From assembly GCF_900250115.1 (NCBI RefSeq), contig NZ_LT984805.1:442181-506180 (forward strand): DNA of 64,000 nucleotides. Direction: 5' to 3'. The DNA is from Cupriavidus taiwanensis. GTDB taxonomy: Bacteria > Pseudomonadota > Gammaproteobacteria > Burkholderiales > Burkholderiaceae. This document shows, piece after piece, positions 41,092 to 49,346 of the stretch. The stretch's first letter is position 1. Every line of letters starts with the position of its first letter. The notes below the pieces were generated by a model, which saw only the letters and a program-made list of their open reading frames with translations, searched no databases and was not told the origin of the DNA. Position numbers and translations under genes: made by a program.

Positions 41092-43431
41092 ATGATTGCA
41101 CGACTACATCACTGGATGATCGCTTTTAGTCTGCTAGCCGGTCTCGGCGGCTGTGGAGGGGGCGCTTCCGGCACAAATCATGAAACAGGCACTGCCCCAA
41201 CCGTATCCGGAACCGTAGGAGGAGCTATTACTCCCATTCCACCGGCTACCCCACCGGCTACCCCACCGGCCGCACAACCGGGGACAGGAGGGAGGCCACC
41301 AGGAAAGGCGGTGCTGACGCCAGCAGTGCTCGTACCAACTGTCCGGTTTATAGAGCAGATGCCCGCTGAGCAGTTTGTCGGTCCGACCTACTCACCCGAA
41401 GGCGGGGAATATGACCTCGGCTCCGTCGTCGTGAGTACCGCTGACGTTTCACCGGCTGTTTTTCTCACTCGTATTCATGGCTGGATTCGCTATCCGGGTG
41501 CACCAGTGAACCCGTCCGGTACCGCGCCGACCTCCTATCCCGTGGTCATATTCCTCCATGGCATGCATAATCGGTCTGAGCCCAGCTTCGAAGGGTACGA
41601 CTATCTGGCAAATGACCTTGTTGTGCATGGTTATGTCACGCTGTCAATAGATGCGAACGACATTAATGCGTTTTGCCCATCGACGGCGATTGGGTGTATT
41701 CACGGGGGAGCGGGCGATTATTCATCGCAGTCGCGAGGCCAACTGGTCCTTGCAACACTCGACCGTCTCAAGAAATTGAGTGATGGGGGTCAAACCACGA
41801 CCGGTATACAGATCCCGAAGCAGTTGATTGGCAAGATTGATTTTAGCCGGATTGGCATCATGGGGCACTCCCGAGGTGGCCAGGGTATCAACGACGCCAT
41901 CCAGCTTAATGATCGGCGCATTGGTGTCAGTCTGCAACAGCTACGCTCGGCCACCGCCGAACTGCAAAATGAAAAAGACAATTGGGCAGGTAATACCTGG
42001 TTTGCTGCGCCCGGCGCAGCCGTGACCACCGGCACAAAGGCGGCGTTCCTCACGACGCTCAACACCCTGATAGCCGAGCTAAGCGTGAACGGTCTATCTG
42101 ATCAGGATCTGTCAACATTCCTCGACATGAATAACGTCATGCTTTCTCCTGAAGCGGGCGACTGGTCGAACACTCCACCGAAATATGTTTTCAAGGCCGC
42201 GCTCTCACTTGCGCCAACAGACAGCCAGTCCTACCGGAAGATCGCCAGCGTGCCCTTTGCCGCGATGGTGGGAACATGTGATGGAGACGTGAACAATTTG
42301 TCCGGAACACACGTGCTCGACAACAACCGCTTCAGCAGGGATCCTGCCGACTCGGCTCCGCGGTTCCAGATTGTGGTACGCGGGGCTAATCACAATTACT
42401 TCAATAGCCAATGGACAAAGGACGATTACAGCGGATTACAGGGAGATTACTGCTATGCAGACGCCACGCACGCGACCAGACTGGCTACAGCCGATCAGCA
42501 ATCCATCGGGCTATTCGTGATCAACAGTTTCATGCGCAATTTCGTTGGGGGAGAAGCGGTGTTTGCTCCCTACTGGAATGGCACAGCCAGACTGCCAGCG
42601 GCGGCCTGTCCGGGGAGTCAGGCACCTTGTGATAACCGGGTGGTGCTGACGATTCAGATCAATGGAGTCAACGGACATAAAATGATTGCTCCATTCGACG
42701 AATATGGCCTGAACCAGCCCTACGACAGCACAATCTCGACCTTGCAGACGGGCGGTCCGCTGGACCTGATCGACGCATCCGCCTTTCGAGGTAACGTATA
42801 CACTTGCGCGACGGATCTCACCCTGGGGGATGGAGCCATACCGACCTGTACACAGCCCTCGCCGACGGGGATATTCTTCAGGACAGGTCCTGAAGGCCCG
42901 CTTAGTACCTACGTAGGCGGGTTGCTGTCGATCGCCAATCAGGTTCAGTTCACACTGACCGGACCAAACATGACGCTGCCGGTTACGCTTAAGGAACCCG
43001 CGTACGGGCCAAGCGGCCAGCCGGTAACGGCAAACGCCCTGTCGACGGTTGGGTTTGACACATTAAGCTTCCGCATCGCAATGGTCCGACCCCAGCCCTC
43101 CGTTGAGGGAATGCTCGCGGCGCAGCAGGTGAGTGTCACACTCACCGATAGCAAGGGGCGCGACTCACCGGCGATACTGGTCAGTGACTTCTCCGACGCG
43201 CTGGACAGCAGCATGGGACTGTCGATTCCCCCCCAAAGCTCAATGCCCGAGTTGCTGAACATGGTGGCAATCCCACTCGACGCATTCGGGCCTGATCCCG
43301 CATCAAAAAGCACGTTCGATATCACTCAACTCAGCAAGCTGACCCTGAAGTTCGCCAATGCGCCCAATGATGGCACCGCGGTCTCCTTGACCGACCTCGA
43401 ACTGCAGAATTTCGGACGCAACGTTCACTGA
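41092..43431 (+). CDS. Secreted lipoprotein alpha/beta hydrolase
   Basis: This 779-residue protein has a lipoprotein signal peptide with lipobox LGGC (Cys21), a glycine/proline-rich linker (PATPPATPPAAQP, residues 51-63) and an alpha/beta-hydrolase domain. The oxyanion-type VVIFLHGMHN is near residue 156, the nucleophile Ser260 is in GIMGHSRGGQG, a candidate acid is in MVGTCDGDVNN and a candidate catalytic His in VRGANHNYFNSQW. The C-terminal 250 residues look beta-rich and are unassigned. It would be membrane-anchored facing the periplasm or outside and hydrolyse an ester or related polymer; the substrate is unknown. GAGGGAAAA precedes the start. Transcription is probably sigma-54 dependent (see 40913). 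Confidence 0.8.
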   Translation: MIARLHHWMIAFSLLAGLGGCGGGASGTNHETGTAPTVSGTVGGAITPIPPATPPATPPAAQPGTGGRPPGKAVLTPAVLVPTVRFIEQMPAEQFVGPTYSPEGGEYDLGSVVVSTADVSPAVFLTRIHGWIRYPGAPVNPSGTAPTSYPVVIFLHGMHNRSEPSFEGYDYLANDLVVHGYVTLSIDANDINAFCPSTAIGCIHGGAGDYSSQSRGQLVLATLDRLKKLSDGGQTTTGIQIPKQLIGKIDFSRIGIMGHSRGGQGINDAIQLNDRRIGVSLQQLRSATAELQNEKDNWAGNTWFAAPGAAVTTGTKAAFLTTLNTLIAELSVNGLSDQDLSTFLDMNNVMLSPEAGDWSNTPPKYVFKAALSLAPTDSQSYRKIASVPFAAMVGTCDGDVNNLSGTHVLDNNRFSRDPADSAPRFQIVVRGANHNYFNSQWTKDDYSGLQGDYCYADATHATRLATADQQSIGLFVINSFMRNFVGGEAVFAPYWNGTARLPAAACPGSQAPCDNRVVLTIQINGVNGHKMIAPFDEYGLNQPYDSTISTLQTGGPLDLIDASAFRGNVYTCATDLTLGDGAIPTCTQPSPTGIFFRTGPEGPLSTYVGGLLSIANQVQFTLTGPNMTLPVTLKEPAYGPSGQPVTANALSTVGFDTLSFRIAMVRPQPSVEGMLAAQQVSVTLTDSKGRDSPAILVSDFSDALDSSMGLSIPPQSSMPELLNMVAIPLDAFGPDPASKSTFDITQLSKLTLKFANAPNDGTAVSLTDLELQNFGRNVH

Positions 43432-43522
43432 GTGTGTGCCGGCCTGAGCGCCTGCTCACGACTTTAGTTTCCGTTCGTCCAATTTTCCCAAGGTGGATTT
43501 TTATGCACCTCTGTCGCTAAGT

Positions 43523-43791
43523 GCACAAACGCGAATCGAGGGTGCTTGGCCGTTTAACAGGAAGCTGAATGCGCCACGACGCCAACCTATCAGCCCGGAG
43601 CGAAGGTTTCTGGCACGCGCGCAGCAGCATTCGCGGGCTGTGCGCGAGGCATCGGCGTGAGTCAGAAACGCGCTCATGCCCAAGCAGCCAGCAGTTTGCC
43701 GTGCGCCATCCACAGGTTTGACAGCGCGAACAAGGTTATGGGTTGCGCGGTGTTCTTCCTCAGCCCTCGATAGCGGACCTTGGTGTAGCCG
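43523..43791 (-). pseudogene. IS-B remnant (transposase C-terminus and one end)
   Basis: The segment from GCACAAACGCGAATCGAG to GGTGTAGCCGAG is the 3' end of an IS-B element most like diverged copy 3 ([31 protein letters not shown]). The terminal GGATNCTCT bases are missing at the left, and it joins an IS-F fragment at about 43791. Confidence 0.8.
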
Positions 43792-44276
43792 AGCAGGCCT
43801 GTCGACAGGGATTCTCTGCTCTCTATCTGCGGGTGCCTCGACTGTTCGAGGAACTGCAGATCGCCCACGGCGACGGGAGCTTTACGCGCCGCCTGGCGCA
43901 ACTCGCACGCATCGATGTTCTGGTGCTGGACGACTGGGGCCTACAGGAGCCTTCTGAAAGCGCTCGCGGCGATCTGCTGGAAGTTCTGGACGACCGCGTC
44001 GGTACCCGCTCGACCATCGTGACAAGCCAGCTCCCGATCGAGCATTGGCACCAGTGGTTGAATGATCCGACGCTGGCTGACGCCATCCTGGACCGGCTGG
44101 TCCACCAGGCGCACAAAGTGGCGCTCAAAGGCGAATCCATGCGCAAGCGCACGGCAACCGACGCCAAGAAACGGGTATCGTGATCACCTACGCTACAATC
44201 TCCTGACCGCGCAGTACCACCTTCCTTCCCTGATCACGTTCGCCGAAACCGCTGATCACCTTCACCGAAATCCGCA
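43792..44276 (+). pseudogene. istB: IS-F (IS21) right-end fragment with istB 3' part
   Basis: Nearly identical to 62963-63447: the C-terminal 129 or so codons of istB ([20 protein letters not shown], then [20 protein letters not shown] with the Walker B motif) to the stop at 44183, followed by the right end with its GTGATCA/CCGAAA repeats, ending ATCCGCA at 44276. Walker A is missing. The base run immediately outside, GTCCGAG, also sits immediately outside the left end of the IS-F element at 60806. Confidence 0.87.
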
Positions 44277-44641
44277 GTCCGAGCGGCGCGGATGCTCGGA
44301 AATGAGAGTGAACCGATACTGCCGAGCATTGGCTACGAAAAGAAGCAAGGAGACTGGATCCAGCGAATTTGTATTTACATTGCTGGAAGCGCTGTTCACC
44401 CATATCCGACAATGATGAGAATACTCGGATCGAACGCAGACCGGCGCTTCTCCGCTCAATCTGATTCTCCTACTCGGTCGGTGCGAGATGGAATCGCTTT
44501 AGGTGCGCAATAGTTGCTTGTGGAGCCGGGCTCCGTCCCTTTTGATTGGCTAACGCGGGAGCCCATTTCAGCGGATCAGGTAAGCACATGCGCGCGGAAG
44601 GAGTACCGTTGACTCCGAGAAGGATGAGAGTCTCCATCGCA
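44277..44641. other. No recognisable gene
   Basis: Short frames only; none matches a family I know. The 9 bases CCCATACGG at 44642-44650 are the left copy of the IS-D target duplication. Confidence 0.5.
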
Positions 44642-44650
44642 CCCATACGG

Positions 44651-46124
44651 CATCCCCTTATACGGAAGTAGGACCGTCTCCGCGGCGAGGCTTGGAGCTT
44701 GAAGTCCCGGGAATTTCGAGGTAAGGGGGTTGTTAACTTCGCCAGACTCGCGTTTACTCTCGGATTTTCGCGCAGCAATGAGCAACGAGTCGGGGGCATG
44801 GGTGGACGAGGAATTCGAGAGTCTGGATCTTGGTGATCCGGGGCGGGATCGGCGCGCCAAGGAGCTGCTCAAGCGGTTTGCGGCTCTGCCGACGGCGAGC
44901 ATCCCCGGCGCATGCGATGACTGGTCGCAAACCATCGCGGCATATCGGTTTCTCGGCAATGAGCAGATCGATTGGCGGGACGTAATGCAGCCGCATTGGG
45001 AGCGCACTGCAGCGAGGGCCGCGCAGTTTCCGGTGGTGCTGTGCATCGCTGATACAACCGAATTGAACTTTAATGGCCAGGAGATCGACGGGCTGGGTCC
45101 GTTGACCTATGAAGCCCAGCGGGGCATGTTTTTGCATCCGACCTACGCGGTGACGCCTGACCGCGAGCCGCTGGGGGTGATCGATGCCTGGATGTGGGCT
45201 CGGGAGCCCAAGGACGCCGATGGCAACCGGGGCGGGATCAAGGAAAGCGTACGCTGGATTGAAGGATATGAACGGGTTGCGGAGCAAGCCGCGCTATTGC
45301 CGCAGACACGGCTGGTGTATGTGACAGACCGCGAGGGTGATATTGCCGAGTTGATGGCGCGCGCCCAGGAACTTGGCCAACCGGCCGACTGGTTGATCCG
45401 CAGCCAACACAACCGCAACCTGGCCGAGGGCGGCAAGTTGTGGGATAGCGTCGACGCCAGCCCGGTACTCGGGGAAATCACCTTTATCTTGCCAGGGCGA
45501 GCAGGCCAGAAGGCGCGCGAGGTCAAACAGGAACTACGCGCCCAGCGTATGAAGCTGCCGGGTCTGGTCGGAGCGGAGTTCACCTGTGTGGCGGCAAGGG
45601 AGATCGAAGCGCCCGCAGGCGTCAAGCCAGTGGTTTGGCGATTGGTGACGAACCGAGAAGCGCAGGACGCTGATGCGGTCAACGAACTTGTTGAATGGTA
45701 TCGGGCAAGGTGGGAGATCGAGATGTTCTTCCATGTCCTGAAGACCGGCTGCAAGGTCGAGGCGCTACAGCTATCGCACATGGATCGTGTGGAGCGGGCC
45801 TTGGCGTTGTATATGGTGGTGGCATGGCGCATTGCCCGCCTGATGCGGTTGGGCAGAACCTGTCCGGATCTGGATGCGTCGCTGTTCTTCGATGCCGACG
45901 AGATTCGGGGGGCATACGTGCTCTCCAAGAAAGCTCGCCCGAAGACACCGGTCACACTCAATCAGATGATTCGGTTGGTTGCTTCCCTGGGCGGGTTCCT
46001 TGGGCGGAAGAACGATGGCGAGCCCGGCGCCAAGACGATCTGGATCGGCATGCAGCGAACCATGGACGCCGCGCTCACTATTCAAACACTGAGGGAAGAG
46101 TCATGACTTCCGTATAAGGAAATG
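44651..46124 (+). mobile_element. IS-D copy 1 (IS4 family, 1474 bp) with 9-bp duplication
   Basis: Ends CATCCCCTTATACGGAAGT (44651) and the complement of CATTTCCTTATACGGAAGT (ending 46124). CCCATACGG flanks both sides (44642-44650 and 46125-46133), a perfect 9-bp target duplication as for IS4/IS50-type elements. An identical copy in inverted orientation is at 49347-50820. Confidence 0.9.
44778..46106 (+). CDS. IS-D transposase (IS4 family, Tn5/IS50-like)
   Basis: A 442-aa transposase starting MSNESGAWVDEEFESLDLGD. It has the IS4 Y-(2)-R-(3)-E-(6)-K signature in YRARWEIEMFFHVLKTGCKV, a first catalytic D in VVLCIADTTELNFNG and a second in RLVYVTDREGDIAELM, the arrangement of Tn5-type transposases. 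The frame extends upstream to 44730. The stop lies within the right inverted repeat. Intact. Confidence 0.9.
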   Translation: MSNESGAWVDEEFESLDLGDPGRDRRAKELLKRFAALPTASIPGACDDWSQTIAAYRFLGNEQIDWRDVMQPHWERTAARAAQFPVVLCIADTTELNFNGQEIDGLGPLTYEAQRGMFLHPTYAVTPDREPLGVIDAWMWAREPKDADGNRGGIKESVRWIEGYERVAEQAALLPQTRLVYVTDREGDIAELMARAQELGQPADWLIRSQHNRNLAEGGKLWDSVDASPVLGEITFILPGRAGQKAREVKQELRAQRMKLPGLVGAEFTCVAAREIEAPAGVKPVVWRLVTNREAQDADAVNELVEWYRARWEIEMFFHVLKTGCKVEALQLSHMDRVERALALYMVVAWRIARLMRLGRTCPDLDASLFFDADEIRGAYVLSKKARPKTPVTLNQMIRLVASLGGFLGRKNDGEPGAKTIWIGMQRTMDAALTIQTLREES

Positions 46125-46211
46125 CCCATACGGTTCAAGTGCCAACGGCACGGCCGCAGCCCCGAGTTTGAGCGCTTTGCGACATTTTGTAGGGTAAGGA
46201 ACAAAAAGACC

Positions 46212-46240
46212 TTGCGGACTGACTTTAAAGTGCGTATAAG
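46212..46240 (+). promoter_or_regulatory. Sigma-70-type promoter of the H-NS-like gene
   Basis: TTGCGG (46212-46217) and TATAAG (46235-46240) with a 17-base spacer, 30 bases upstream of the ATG. The surrounding DNA is AT-rich, as usual at H-NS autoregulated promoters. Confidence 0.6.
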
Positions 46241-46269
46241 TCAAATGTCAGCAATAAGCGGGGGCTCAA

Positions 46270-46584
46270 ATGGCAACATATAAAGAACTGATAGCGCAAA
46301 AGCAAGCGATCGAGGCTCAGCTTGAAGAGGCACGGGCGAGCGAGGTTGCCAGCGTCATCGAACAAATTCGTGATTTGATGGCGCAATACGACCTGTTGCC
46401 CGAAGATGTTGCGCCGCGGCGTCGTAGGGGACGGCCAGTCGGTGCTGCTTCAGCGCAGCGCGAAAAGGCGCCGCTGCCACCCAAGTATATGGACCCCAAG
46501 ACCGCGAAGACTTGGTCCGGCAGAGGTCGAGCACCGGCATGGTTGGGCAAACGGCCTGAACGTTTTCTAATTCCGCAGGAGTGA
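46270..46584 (+). CDS. H-NS family nucleoid-associated protein
   Basis: This 104-residue protein has an N-terminal helical/coiled-coil dimerisation region (MATYKELIAQKQAIEAQLEE, residues 1-40), a basic linker (RRRRGRPVG, 50-58) and the C-terminal H-NS DNA-binding motif KYMDPKTAKTWSGRGRAPAW (72-91) with the AT-hook-like GRGRAP core. Such proteins silence AT-rich, horizontally acquired DNA. A GCGGGGG run serves as ribosome site. It sits alone between IS-D copy 1 and the palindromic element/IS-C copy 2 and is intact, so it may silence passenger genes of this island. Confidence 0.88.
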   Translation: MATYKELIAQKQAIEAQLEEARASEVASVIEQIRDLMAQYDLLPEDVAPRRRRGRPVGAASAQREKAPLPPKYMDPKTAKTWSGRGRAPAWLGKRPERFLIPQE

Positions 46585-46735
46585 CGACACGCACGGGCGC
46601 TCAAATGCCCGGTGAAGCTAACGCTAGAAAGAGGGCATTTCGTAAAACCACTAGCAGGCTAGATAGCGTCAAGCAGGACGGCCGGTCCAGCGACAATCAT
46701 TTTGGCCGGTTGGCCGGGATGATTGTCGGTGAGTG

Positions 46736-47572
46736 TTAGGTCATGGTTGTCGCTCCGTTATCGATGTCGCGGTGATTGTCGTTGTCGCTGGATGATTGTC
46801 GTCGGCGAGCAGACTGCTTGTCGCTTGCGGTGCGCCGACGGTAGCTTTCGACGTTCATTTCAAAGATCGTCGAATGGTGGACGAGTCGGTCAATCGCGGC
46901 GATGGTCATGCCGGGGTCAGGGAACACGTTGTCCCAGCCTGAGAACGGCTGGTTGGCCGTGATCAGCAGACTGCGCCGCTCATAGCGCTCGGCGATCAGT
47001 TCGAATAGGACACTGGTTTCGGCCTGGTCCTTGCGGGCGTACGACAGGTCGTCCAGGATGATCAGGTCAAAGCGGTCGAGCTTGGCCAGGGCTGCAGGTA
47101 ACTGCAGGCTCTGCCTGGCTGCCTGCAGCTTCTGGACGATCTCGCTGGTACGCGTGAACAGTACCCTGTACCCAGCGTCGATCAGGGCATGCCCGATGGC
47201 CGATCCGAGGTGGCTCTTCCCACCGCCCGGCGGGCCGAAGATCAACACATTGGCACCTTTCTCCAGCCAGGAATCACCGCTCGCCAGTGCCATCACGTGC
47301 GCCTTGGAGACCATGGGCACAGCACTGAAGTCGAAGGCAGCCAGCGTCTTGGTTGGATCCAGGCGGGATTCGGTTCGGTGTCGTTCGATACGCCGCTTGG
47401 CCCGTTCGGCCAGTTCGTGTTCGAGCAAGGCGCCAAGCAGCCGGGTTGCCTGCCAGCTTTCCTTGTCGGCGCGCTGTGCGAACTCTGGCCAGAGCCGGCC
47501 AATGGTGGGCAGGCGCAGTTCGTTGAGCATCAACGTCAGGCGGGCGGCATCAATTGGGAGCGGCGCGTTCAT
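46736..47572 (-). CDS. istB: IS21 helper ATPase IstB (IS-C copy 2)
   Basis: Identical protein to that at 24778-25614 (Walker A GPPGGGKS, Walker B LIILDD). The start overlaps the istA stop as ATGA. The identity of the two copies indicates recent transposition within this replicon. Confidence 0.9.
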   Translation of the reverse strand: MNAPLPIDAARLTLMLNELRLPTIGRLWPEFAQRADKESWQATRLLGALLEHELAERAKRRIERHRTESRLDPTKTLAAFDFSAVPMVSKAHVMALASGDSWLEKGANVLIFGPPGGGKSHLGSAIGHALIDAGYRVLFTRTSEIVQKLQAARQSLQLPAALAKLDRFDLIILDDLSYARKDQAETSVLFELIAERYERRSLLITANQPFSGWDNVFPDPGMTIAAIDRLVHHSTIFEMNVESYRRRTASDKQSARRRQSSSDNDNHRDIDNGATTMT

Positions 47573-49068
47573 GCTGCGACCCCCTGGCCCAGCAGGGCGT
47601 CGTAGCAACTGGTCGCCGGCATCTGGACATGGATGACGGGGTGATCGGCTTGCCGCGGCGAGAACTCCTCGCGCAGCGCTTCCAGATCCGGCAGATCACC
47701 ATCGCCCAACATGGCTTCCAGGCGCACGGCCAGCACGGCTTCGATACCGTCCATGGCCGCCAGCTCAAGCAGGCCAACCATCGTCTTGCACGCGTCGCGT
47801 TGCGACAGCCGGGCATCAAGCTGCTCCCAGGTTCGCCGATAGGCCTCCCGAGGGAACAGATCGTCCCGGAACGCCAGGCCCTTGAAGGCCTGCGGCTTAC
47901 GTTTGAGCCCCTCAATGAAGTGCCGATAGTCGATAGCGCGGCGGGTGCTGTGCGCGGCGTGGGAGCCCCGAGGAGTGCTGAACACCATGGCTCCGGACAG
48001 GTAGCAGTCCAGTCGGTCGCCGTACACACGCACCTTCAGACGGTGACCAATCAGGCGGGACGGCGCGCTGTAGAGGATGCCGCGCACGGTGAATGTGCTG
48101 CAACGGGTGACACGCGCTTCCTCTTCGGCAAAGTCCGTCGTGCGCCGGGGAGGCAGGTCCGTCAACTGCTCGCGCTCGAGACGGAACGCCGCTGCATGAC
48201 GCCGGTTACGACGCATCACGACCTCGCGCAGGAGCGCCTCATAGGCGGCTCGATCCTCGAAGTCCCGGTGGCCGCGCAGCATCAGTGCCTGGTCGACAGC
48301 CTCCTTCAGATAGCGGTGGGATGATTCCACACTGCCGTTCTCGTGGCCCAGGCCGCGGTTGTTACGGGTGCCGGTCATCCCATAGTGGTCCAGCAGGGCT
48401 TCGTAGCGCGTTGTGAAGTCCTCCTGCTCCTTCAGGTTCTTGAACGCCGCCGAGAGGCTGTCGGTGCGATGTTCTCGCGGGCAGCCGCCGGCCTGCCAGA
48501 GCGCGTTCTGCAAGCCCGAGGACAGCGCCTCGAAGCTCTCTCCGCCTTCAACCACTTGGGCGTACTCCCAGCGCGAGAACGCGAACACGAAGTGATACAG
48601 GCGGTGAGGGAATGGAACGCCGGAGATGGTGATGCCCAGCGCCTGCATATCGGTGAAGTCCGACAGTGCCCGGATCCCCGGCGCGTGTTCCTGTGGGAAG
48701 AAGACTTCTTTGGCCGGTCCAGACACAGCCCGCCACTTGCTGATGCGCCGTTCGAGCGTGCGGCGCATGCTGTCAGGGTATTGGTCGGGATGGTCGTCCT
48801 GGAGCTTGCGCAGAATGGTGATGGCTTGCAGGCGCGGCTCGCTAGCAAGCATCGGCACGACCTCGGTGTCCCAGACCTCGACGAATGGATCGGGCCGCGA
48901 GCGCCAGTAACGGCGGGGCTTCTGCGAAGGCAGTTGGCTATCACGTTCGATACGCCGGGCACTGCGCACACTGATGCCGGCCTTGGCAGCGGCAATCTCC
49001 TGGGTATGCTGTTTGCGTTTGGACATGTAGAGGCTAACCTGTTGGTCGGTAATACGGGTTCCAGACAT
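47569..49068 (-). CDS. istA: IS21 transposase IstA (IS-C copy 2)
   Basis: Identical to the 499-aa IstA at 25611-27110, with the same helix-turn-helix and integrase-like core. Intact and followed by coupled istB. Confidence 0.9.
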   Translation of the reverse strand: MSGTRITDQQVSLYMSKRKQHTQEIAAAKAGISVRSARRIERDSQLPSQKPRRYWRSRPDPFVEVWDTEVVPMLASEPRLQAITILRKLQDDHPDQYPDSMRRTLERRISKWRAVSGPAKEVFFPQEHAPGIRALSDFTDMQALGITISGVPFPHRLYHFVFAFSRWEYAQVVEGGESFEALSSGLQNALWQAGGCPREHRTDSLSAAFKNLKEQEDFTTRYEALLDHYGMTGTRNNRGLGHENGSVESSHRYLKEAVDQALMLRGHRDFEDRAAYEALLREVVMRRNRRHAAAFRLEREQLTDLPPRRTTDFAEEEARVTRCSTFTVRGILYSAPSRLIGHRLKVRVYGDRLDCYLSGAMVFSTPRGSHAAHSTRRAIDYRHFIEGLKRKPQAFKGLAFRDDLFPREAYRRTWEQLDARLSQRDACKTMVGLLELAAMDGIEAVLAVRLEAMLGDGDLPDLEALREEFSPRQADHPVIHVQMPATSCYDALLGQGVAA

Positions 49069-49346
49069 GGACTGACCGCTTATTGATGCGATCAGCCATC
49101 GTAGAACCCGGCCAACTCGGCGCCGCCGGTGGCGGAAACTCTCCGGCGGCTACGCCGCCTCCGAGTTCCCGCCACCGGCCAAGATGTTTGTCGCTACGCC
49201 GGACAAAATGATTGTCGCCGCCCAAGCAGGCTGCTGAAGTACTCATCGCTAGCGCGATGAGTACTTCAGCAGCCTGCTAGATGCTTTTCACTTCCGGAAG
49301 TCTCCCCCAAAGTTTATCTTCGCATACGAAAATGGATCCTTTGACG

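Larger units (their letters stand above)
46660..49225 (-). mobile_element. IS-C copy 2 (IS21 family)
   Basis: Identical in layout and length to copy 1 (24702-27267). GCAGGC is repeated outside both ends (46654-46659, 49226-49231), the target duplication. It inserted in the first bases of the 50-bp palindromic element. Confidence 0.88.
46651..49280. repeat. Solo 50-bp IS-A-end palindrome with CTAG duplication, split by IS-C
   Basis: At 49227-49276 lies a 50-bp inverted repeat: a 22-base arm CAGGCTGCTGAAGTACTCAT+CG, centre CTAGCG, and the complementary arm, each arm equal to the IS-A right end. CTAG follows at 49277-49280. On the far side of IS-C copy 2, CTAG (46651-46654) is followed by CAGGC, the first bases of the same element. 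Removing IS-C and one GCAGGC duplication gives a complete 50-bp element flanked by CTAG on both sides. Confidence 0.78.
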
